Under the pieces are notes generated by a model that was not told where the DNA came from, did no database searches, and saw nothing but the letters and a program-made list of their open reading frames with translations. A stretch of 10,376 nucleotides of DNA. Origin: an uncultured bacterium (GTDB lineage Bacteria > Hydrogenedentota > Hydrogenedentia > Hydrogenedentales > SLHB01). This document shows positions 4,818 through 10,376 of the stretch, piece after piece; the stretch's first letter is position 1, and each line of letters begins with the position of its first letter. The stretch lies in assembly GCA_937928585.1 (NCBI GenBank), contig CALEZK010000239.1, positions 1 through 10,376 of the forward strand, given 5' to 3'. A program made the translations under genes and the position numbers.

Positions 4818-7088
4818 ATGCTGCTTGCCTATGTAGGACTGCTCTTTTTTGCAACGGACATGCCGATAGGGCCGACCCCGGAGCCGGTGAAGGCACCGCA
4901 TTTTCCTGACCGGGTCCACGCAATGATTTGGCGAAACTGGAATCTTGTGCCTGCGGAAGACATGGCACGCGTGCTTGGGACCAGCGAAGAAAATGTCGTG
5001 AATACGGGCAAGGCGATGGGGTTGCCGGAACAAAGCGCGATTACCTCAGACCTCCGGCAGCGCTCGTACATTACCGTGATTCGGCGTAACTGGCATTTGC
5101 TGCCTTATGAACAGATGCTGGATTTGCTTGGATGGCCAGAAGAAGAGCTGGCATTTACCTTGCGAGAAGACGATTTTCTCTGGATTAAGCTGGGCTCCTT
5201 GAAGCCGAAGTGCGAGCCGCTTCGTTGGGCCGAGCCGGACGACGCGACGCGCGCGCGCCAGAACGAAATTGCGGAAATCACGAGGGAGTACTTCCCGAAA
5301 GGCGCGGGCGTTGCCGAGGAACCGCTTTTTGGCTTTGTGGGGGAGTTGTCCGCGCCTTTTGACGCAGTGCCCGGTGACTTTGCGTTGAGCAAGTCGTCTC
5401 CGCGCTACTGCTATTCCTACTTTGCGCTCTACGGCGACGCATTCATCGATGGCGCGCCGGATCCGTTTCCTGACGGCTACCTTGCGCGTTTGTCAGCCTC
5501 TGGTGTGAACGCGGTGTGGTTGCAGGGAGTGCTATACAAGCTTGCGCCATTCCCGTGGAATCCCGGGTTGAGCGAAGGCTACGAAGAACGACTCAAGAAT
5601 TTGAACAAGCTTGTGGAACGCGTGAAATCGCATGGGATGGGCGTTTACTTGTACATGAACGAACCCCGATCGATGCCGCTTTCGTTTTACGACTCACATC
5701 CAGAGTTAAAGGGCGCAGTTGAGAATTACATCGCGGCTCTATGCAGCAGCGATCCGGGCGTTCAGCAGTATATGGCGAGTTCGATTGCGCTGATCTGTGA
5801 GGCTGCTCCAAACCTTGCTGGATTTTTTACGATTAGCGCATCAGAAAACCTGACAAATTGTTGGTCGCACGGCAACGGCGCAGCATGTGTGCGTTGTTCC
5901 AAACGTAAGCCCGCCGACGTGATCGCCGAAGTGAATGCTTTGATTCAAAGCGGAATCGAGATGGCGGATGGCGGTCAAAAACTGATCGCGTGGGACTGGG
6001 GCTGGGCTGACGACTGGGCAGAAGCGGCGATTCGGCGGCTGCACCCGCAAGTGGCTCATATGAGCGTGAGCGAGTGGAGCATACCGATTCAACGGGGCGG
6101 TGTGGACAGCATGGTGGGCGAGTATTCGATTTCGACTGTGGGGCCTGGGCCGCGGGCAACAAAACATTGGGAGATTGCAAAGACACGTCCGCGACCGCTC
6201 AAGACATTGGCAAAGATTCAAGCAAACACGACGTGGGAGTGTGGGGCCATGCCCTACATACCCGCGGTGCAGAATGTCGCGAAGCACGTGTCGAACCTTC
6301 GCGAGAGGGATGTCGATGGCGTCATGTTCGGTTGGACGCTTGGGGGGGATCCGTCTCCGAATCTGGAAGTTGCCGGCAAACTGGTCGGAGACCGCGACCT
6401 TACAATCGATGCGGCGATGCGGCAAGTCGCCTCGCGCCGCTACGGCGCGGAAAATGCGGACGCGGTTGTCGCCGCATGGGTGCGCTGCAGCGAAGGGTTC
6501 AGCGAGTTTCCCTACAACATCGGCGTGGTATATAGCGGGCCTCAGCAGATGGGGCCGTCGAATTTGCTCTGGGGTGAGTCCACGGGATACACGGCTACGA
6601 TGGTGTGTTATCCGTACGATCATCTTGATGGATGGCGGTCCGTTTTTCCGCCGGACGTTTTCGTTTCACAGTTCCGAAAAGTTGCGGACGGCTTCGACGA
6701 CGGAGTGAAAATTCTCACCGGACTGATGGCGAACACGCCTGAGCAATTTCGGGCAGGGTTGCAGCAGGAAATCCATGTGATGGATGCATGCGCGATTCAC
6801 TATCGAAGCTGCGCCAATCAGTCGCGCTTCGTGGATCTTCGCAACCAATTCGCGAAGGCTGAGACAGGAGCACGGCCGGCTATGATTGACGAGATGGAGT
6901 CACTGTTGAAGGGTGAACTTAATTTGGCGGTGCGGCTGCATGACATTCAGACGAGAGAATCGACCATTGGATACGAGGCGTCGAACCATTATTTCTATGT
7001 GCCGATAGACCTGGCGGAAAAGGTGATCAACTGCGCTGATCTGTTAAACCGCTGGATTCCCGAGCTCCGAGCTAAGCTCGCGCAATAA
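4818..7088 (+). CDS. Glycoside-hydrolase-like (TIM-barrel type) protein with two N-terminal HTH-like repeats
   Basis: The protein has 756 residues from ATG 4818. Its first 14 residues are hydrophobic (MLLAYVGLLFFATD) but lack basic residues, so a signal peptide is possible, not certain. Residues about 37-70 and 87-120 are two related segments sharing 'RNW.L.P...M..LG..EE', each shaped like a helix-turn-helix. A glycosidase-like region follows. 'GYLARLSASGVNAVWLQGVL' (220-239) and 'VKSHGMGVYLYMNEP' (269-283) read like successive barrel strands, then 'AGFFTISASENLTNCWSH' (334-351), a cysteine trio C348/C357/C360, 'LIAWDWGWADDW' (389-400) and 'DGVMFGWTLGG' (500-510). E282 and E343 are conceivable catalytic or binding acids. 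The C-terminal part (about 600-756) is mostly helical. I recall similar repeat-barrel proteins from PVC bacteria and Bacteroidetes annotated as hypothetical or glycosyl hydrolase, but cannot assign a GH family or substrate. The divergent MFS gene fits sugar use. An unrelated barrel enzyme remains possible. Confidence 0.68.
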   Translation: MLLAYVGLLFFATDMPIGPTPEPVKAPHFPDRVHAMIWRNWNLVPAEDMARVLGTSEENVVNTGKAMGLPEQSAITSDLRQRSYITVIRRNWHLLPYEQMLDLLGWPEEELAFTLREDDFLWIKLGSLKPKCEPLRWAEPDDATRARQNEIAEITREYFPKGAGVAEEPLFGFVGELSAPFDAVPGDFALSKSSPRYCYSYFALYGDAFIDGAPDPFPDGYLARLSASGVNAVWLQGVLYKLAPFPWNPGLSEGYEERLKNLNKLVERVKSHGMGVYLYMNEPRSMPLSFYDSHPELKGAVENYIAALCSSDPGVQQYMASSIALICEAAPNLAGFFTISASENLTNCWSHGNGAACVRCSKRKPADVIAEVNALIQSGIEMADGGQKLIAWDWGWADDWAEAAIRRLHPQVAHMSVSEWSIPIQRGGVDSMVGEYSISTVGPGPRATKHWEIAKTRPRPLKTLAKIQANTTWECGAMPYIPAVQNVAKHVSNLRERDVDGVMFGWTLGGDPSPNLEVAGKLVGDRDLTIDAAMRQVASRRYGAENADAVVAAWVRCSEGFSEFPYNIGVVYSGPQQMGPSNLLWGESTGYTATMVCYPYDHLDGWRSVFPPDVFVSQFRKVADGFDDGVKILTGLMANTPEQFRAGLQQEIHVMDACAIHYRSCANQSRFVDLRNQFAKAETGARPAMIDEMESLLKGELNLAVRLHDIQTRESTIGYEASNHYFYVPIDLAEKVINCADLLNRWIPELRAKLAQ
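4926..5177 (+). repeat. Intragenic protein repeat pair, helix-turn-helix-like
   Basis: Two stretches of about 34 residues, encoded at 4926-5027 and 5076-5177, align with few gaps. 'RNWNLVPAEDMARVLGTSEE' pairs with 'RNWHLLPYEQMLDLLGWPEE', giving shared R-N-W, L, P, M, L/V-G and E-E positions. The DNA copies have diverged, so the repeat is visible at protein level only. The pattern (a helix, a short turn, then a second helix led by 'T/W-x-E-E') resembles a helix-turn-helix. Its role ahead of a sugar-cleaving domain is unknown. Confidence 0.6.
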
Positions 7089-7107
7089 CACTTGCGCTTT
7101 CGACAGA

Positions 7108-10100
7108 TTAGTTCGCTGGCTTGATATCGAGGATAAAAGCAATAAGATTGGCCATATCTTCGACGCTGAGGCCGTCTTCGAGTCCGTCCGGCATTGGCGA
7201 TCGGGAAGTGGACTCCATCGTTTCAATTTCACTCCGAAGCAGTTCCGTCTCGATGCCATTCGCGCTAATCAATGTAACGCTATTGCCGGACTCCTTGGCG
7301 ACGATTCCATTTATCGTTCTGAGGTCAGTAGTTTCCACACGAAAGTCGAAGTACTTCGTCTCCACGGCGCGGTTCGGATCCAGAATGGATACCAGCAGGG
7401 ATTGCGGGGAGCGGTCCGTAATCGCGCCGAGATCCGGGCCGACCGCGTGGCCATCTTCGCCCATTTTATGGCACGACGCGCATCGCTCGCGGAAGATGTG
7501 TCTGCCACGGAGAAACTGGCCTGGCGTAGTTGCCGCGGCGGCGAATTGATCGAGCACAGCCTGCCGGTCTGCATTTATGACACTCGCCATAAGTTTCTCG
7601 GCGCGCGCGCGAATCTCAGGATCTTCACTGTTAAGCAGGCGCTGGCGCTGATCCGCATCGAGTTCGCGCACGCTTGGCACGCCGTTTTCGAGCGCGGCGA
7701 GCAAGGTATTAATCCACGTGCCGCGCTTAAGAAGATTATCCATGGCACTATTTCGCAACTCTTGTTGCATGGCCGGCCACGCGGCGATCACTGCACTGGG
7801 CACCCGCGCATCGCCGGTTGATATTAAACGATCCAGCGCGACCGGGGAGGCCGAACCCGGAGTTGCAATGAGCATTGCGAGCGTCGCAACGTCGTTTTCA
7901 AAGTGCTCCGCTTCGCGGGCGAGCAAAGATACGGCTGAGGCGCGAAGCGCGTCATCCGTCTCGCTCCTGGCGACGTTGCGTGCGCGATCAAGAATTTCAG
8001 AGATACGCTGCCGCGTTTGCCCGGCGAGATCGTCGCTGCCAAGCGAATCCAGGGACGCGCCTTTAGTTTGCATGGCATCGAGAAACTTTGCGAGCCGCGC
8101 GAAAGTGGAAGAATCGTTCGATTCGCTACCCTGTTTGGTCGATTCAACAGCCAGCGCCAGCAAAGTCTTCTGATCATTGGCAGCCATCGCGATTCCAACA
8201 ATCGCAGGGTACACCTGATCGCGCGCGGGAGTCTCCGCACCGGTGTTGGACCAATTCACCAAAGCGGGAACCAGCGCATTGACATTCGACGCATTTAACG
8301 AACTCAGAAGGGCCATGCCGGCGTAGGGGTCGTTTCCGTCCGCTCCGATTATCTTCGAGAAGGCGGTGACTGCCTCATTCGACGCGAGTTGTGGCAGCGC
8401 GTAGATGACTTCCTTTCGTACAAATGCGTTCTCATCGGTTGAAAGCGCGATGATTCGCGAAATGATTTCCGGCGTTTCCATTGCACTCGTCGCCGCAATG
8501 CGGACTGCGTGTTGGCGAACTCCGGGCGAGAGGTCGTTGAGTCCAGTCAGTAGATCTTGCGCGGTAATCGCGCTCAGGCCGTCGAGCGCGCACAGCGCGT
8601 GCAGTCGTGCCTGCGCAGTATGTGCGTTGCGCAGGAGTGCCGCGAGCAAAGGAATTGCAGAGACATCCGCGCGTTCAATCAACAATTGGTGCGCCATGTC
8701 GCGGAGTGCGCCGTTGGGGCTTTCCAGCGCGGCGACGAGCTCAGCGGGCGTCGCGTTGGCAAGCATGGGTACGGCGCGCGCGCTTTCGTGAACGGGAAGA
8801 ATGCGATAGATTCTGCCGCGATCATCGCCCGCGCGTAGGTTTAGCGTGGCCTGTGTCTCCTTTGAAATGTACTCCGGATGTTCGATGACTTCGCGATACA
8901 TATCAACGACATACATTGCGCCGTCTGGACCGGTTCGCACCATAACGGGCCGAAACCAATTGTCAGTTGACGATAGAAACTCTGATTGCTCTTCGCCGGG
9001 CGCACGCTTCGCGGTAAAAGTGAAGCCGCTTGGTGCCAACGCTGACCGCAACACGAGATTATGGACCGGTTCGCAGACAAACACATCGCCTTCGTATGCG
9101 CTGCCGAGCAAGACATCGCGGTAGATTTCGAGTCCGCAGGTGGAGGTCGACCGGTTTACGTGTTCAAAATCATTGAAGCGCGTCAGCGTTCTGCTGCTGG
9201 GATAGAGTTGGGCTTGTTCGACGATGTACTCGCGCGGATTGCCGGGGGAAAAGTGGGGGTTCCTGCGCATGGGAGCATCATCAATTGCGAAATGCCAGAC
9301 GGGCAGCCAGTTTGCGCAACCGAAGCGGCTGCCCCAATCGTCGAATGCGATTCCGAACTGCGTTTGGCCGCTTTCCGGGTCGATAACACCGGTGTCCGGA
9401 TTGATCCGAAAATCTCGACCCGATATGTCTACTATTTCGCCCGATTTCTCGCTGACGATTGCGCCATTGCCGTCTCCGTTTGCGCCGTGCAGCCAGTTGT
9501 CCAAACCCCAACGCAGTCCGTTTACGCGATGCTGTTGGTTTACTTCGCCGAATCCGGTGAACAGCGTTCTGATTTCGTCTGCTTCGCCATCGCCGTTGGT
9601 ATCGCGCGCGAAGAAGACGAGCGGAGCGGCGGTGACGATGACGCCATCGCGCCATGGGAAAACGCCGGTGGCGTAGGAAAGTTTGTCGAGAAACAGGGTG
9701 GCTTTTTCGTAGTGACCGTCGGCATTGAGGTCTTCGAGGTATTTTATGCGGCTGCCGGGTTTCCCTTCGCCATCGAGGCCGAGGGGATAGTCGCGCATCT
9801 CAACGACCCACAGTTTGCCATCCGCGCCCCAGGATATTGCGACTGGGTCCTGAACTTGAGGTTCACTTGCGACCAATTGGGCTCTCAACCCCGGATGCAT
9901 TCGCAGGGAACTCAAGCCCCGCTGCGGCGATTTAGGTTCCGGTTTACTGTCAGCCAACAAATCGTCGAAAGATCGACGGTCAACCAAGTCTGGCAGCTTG
10001 TCGGTGTGCTCGTTTTGAAACCAGAGATGACGCGAGTGAAACCAGGCGCCATTGTTTTCGCCATTGACTGTAATCGCGGGAATGCCTTGACCGGGATTTG

Positions 10101-10335
10101 TGGCGTCGCGTTGCGCCTGGGTGACCGTTTGGTTCCAGCCTTCATCCAATGAACCGAAGAGGTGGACTCCGTACCGTTGCTCATTCGAAACGACCAGGTC
10201 CAGGTCGCCATCATCATCAAGATCGACAAATCGTAAACCGGCATCTCGGCCTTCCAGATCGGTGGCGATGGCGTCGTCGGGACAATCAAAGGCTGCGGGT
10301 TTCCAACGTTTTCCGGAGGAAGCGCGGACAAACAC
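7108..10335 (-). CDS. PVC-type dehydrogenase-like propeller / HEAT-like repeats / c-type haem protein, N-terminus apparently truncated
   Basis: The open frame gives 1075 residues from GTG 10335. Residues 35-60 are an FG-GAP/VCBS-like repeat with the calcium-type loop 'DLDDDGDLD'. About 145-515 match the 'putative membrane-bound dehydrogenase, Pirellula/Verrucomicrobium type' propeller (TIGR02604-like), with 'SWGADGKLWVVEMRDYPLG' (168-186), 'NQQHRVNGLRWGLDNW' (266-281) and 'WFRPVMVRTGPDGAMYVVDM' (460-479). Helical HEAT-like repeats fill about 525-910. About 935-1070 is the matching haem-binding domain (TIGR02603-like): CASCH at 952-956 attaches haem, and M1048 in 'SPMPDGL' is the likely second iron ligand. 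Such proteins are normally exported, and their substrates are unknown. Here there is no signal peptide and no ribosome-binding site, all three minus-strand frames are stopped within 41 bases upstream, and the protein starts inside a repeat that homologues usually precede with more sequence. The 5' part therefore seems lost, or shifted beyond the edge. The stop is 19 bp from the convergent glycosidase-like gene. Confidence 0.88.
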   Translation of the reverse strand: MFVRASSGKRWKPAAFDCPDDAIATDLEGRDAGLRFVDLDDDGDLDLVVSNEQRYGVHLFGSLDEGWNQTVTQAQRDATNPGQGIPAITVNGENNGAWFHSRHLWFQNEHTDKLPDLVDRRSFDDLLADSKPEPKSPQRGLSSLRMHPGLRAQLVASEPQVQDPVAISWGADGKLWVVEMRDYPLGLDGEGKPGSRIKYLEDLNADGHYEKATLFLDKLSYATGVFPWRDGVIVTAAPLVFFARDTNGDGEADEIRTLFTGFGEVNQQHRVNGLRWGLDNWLHGANGDGNGAIVSEKSGEIVDISGRDFRINPDTGVIDPESGQTQFGIAFDDWGSRFGCANWLPVWHFAIDDAPMRRNPHFSPGNPREYIVEQAQLYPSSRTLTRFNDFEHVNRSTSTCGLEIYRDVLLGSAYEGDVFVCEPVHNLVLRSALAPSGFTFTAKRAPGEEQSEFLSSTDNWFRPVMVRTGPDGAMYVVDMYREVIEHPEYISKETQATLNLRAGDDRGRIYRILPVHESARAVPMLANATPAELVAALESPNGALRDMAHQLLIERADVSAIPLLAALLRNAHTAQARLHALCALDGLSAITAQDLLTGLNDLSPGVRQHAVRIAATSAMETPEIISRIIALSTDENAFVRKEVIYALPQLASNEAVTAFSKIIGADGNDPYAGMALLSSLNASNVNALVPALVNWSNTGAETPARDQVYPAIVGIAMAANDQKTLLALAVESTKQGSESNDSSTFARLAKFLDAMQTKGASLDSLGSDDLAGQTRQRISEILDRARNVARSETDDALRASAVSLLAREAEHFENDVATLAMLIATPGSASPVALDRLISTGDARVPSAVIAAWPAMQQELRNSAMDNLLKRGTWINTLLAALENGVPSVRELDADQRQRLLNSEDPEIRARAEKLMASVINADRQAVLDQFAAAATTPGQFLRGRHIFRERCASCHKMGEDGHAVGPDLGAITDRSPQSLLVSILDPNRAVETKYFDFRVETTDLRTINGIVAKESGNSVTLISANGIETELLRSEIETMESTSRSPMPDGLEDGLSVEDMANLIAFILDIKPAN

Positions 10336-10376
10336 CGAGCGAACTGATTAATTCAGTACGAGTAACTCAGATATGC
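10336..10376 (-). other. Short stretch upstream of the haem-protein frame, stops in all minus-strand frames
   Basis: On the minus strand a TAA at 10348-10350 closes the haem-protein frame, and the other two frames meet TGA codons at 10353-10355 and 10368-10370. The piece is AT-richer than its neighbours and holds a small inverted repeat, ACTGA-TTAAT-TCAGT (10343-10357). No clear Shine-Dalgarno or promoter can be seen. It may be a genuine 5' flank, or the decayed remains of a longer gene that continues beyond the window. Confidence 0.4.

Noticed and set aside
5841..6623. 260-codon minus-strand open frame inside the glycosidase-like gene
   Set aside because: It lies wholly within a recognisable gene on the other strand, and its product is rich in Arg, His, Pro and Cys, as shadow frames usually are.
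7061..7080. Inverted repeat CGAGCTAAGCTCG (7068-7080) near the end of the glycosidase-like gene, considered as a terminator
   Set aside because: It lies within the coding sequence, leaves only a one-base loop between 6-base arms, and has no T-run after it. The sequence between the two convergent stops shows no hairpin either.
9061..10152. 363-codon plus-strand open frame opposite the haem protein gene
   Set aside because: It is antisense to a well-supported coding region with clear family motifs, and its product matches no family I know. Long mirror frames arise from codon bias in GC-rich genes.
10343..10357. Inverted repeat ACTGA-TTAAT-TCAGT upstream of the haem protein frame
   Set aside because: Five-base arms are too short to separate from chance in an AT-rich stretch, and the window ends before its context can be judged.

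Overview
The window looks like chromosomal DNA from a member of the Planctomycetota/Verrucomicrobiota type, or a similar lineage such as candidate phylum Hydrogenedentes. The case rests on two gene families. One is a DUF1501 protein with a Tat signal. The other is a very large protein combining a 'Pirellula/Verrucomicrobium-type' dehydrogenase-like propeller, HEAT-like repeats and a C-terminal CxxCH haem domain, an architecture I know mainly from these bacteria. The DNA is moderately GC-rich, and several starts are probably TTG or GTG. The lineage is inferred from family knowledge; there is no rRNA or other marker gene here.

Layout. Positions 1-1396 (minus) hold the 5' part of an MsbA/LmrA-like ABC exporter that runs off the left edge. 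A 148-bp divergent intergenic stretch with a perfect 13-bp palindrome separates it from a type II toxin-antitoxin pair on the plus strand (antitoxin 1545-1775, RelE/ParE-like toxin to 2066). The toxin reading frame seems to carry a one-base shift near its 5' end. A DUF1501 gene follows 21 bp later (2088-3515, plus). It converges on and overlaps by 11 bp an MFS transporter (3505-4719, minus). Divergent from the MFS gene is a 756-codon gene (4818-7088, plus) for a glycoside-hydrolase-like protein with an unusual N-terminal pair of helix-turn-helix-like repeats. It converges, across 19 bp, on the large haem-containing protein gene (7108-10335, minus), whose 5' end appears truncated near the right edge.

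How they may work together. The glycosidase-like protein and the divergent MFS permease could form a small carbohydrate breakdown and uptake unit. The DUF1501 and CxxCH proteins belong to exported families that PVC-type bacteria carry in many copies, often near polysaccharide-degradation genes. These links are inferred from position and family. The ABC exporter and the toxin-antitoxin pair look functionally separate. Coding density is very high: no gap exceeds 150 bp, and I found no tRNA, rRNA, CRISPR array, transposase or convincing terminator.

I do not see a clear new multi-gene system. The points most worth following are the glycosidase-like protein with its repeat pair and cysteine cluster, the frameshifted toxin, and the truncated haem protein.
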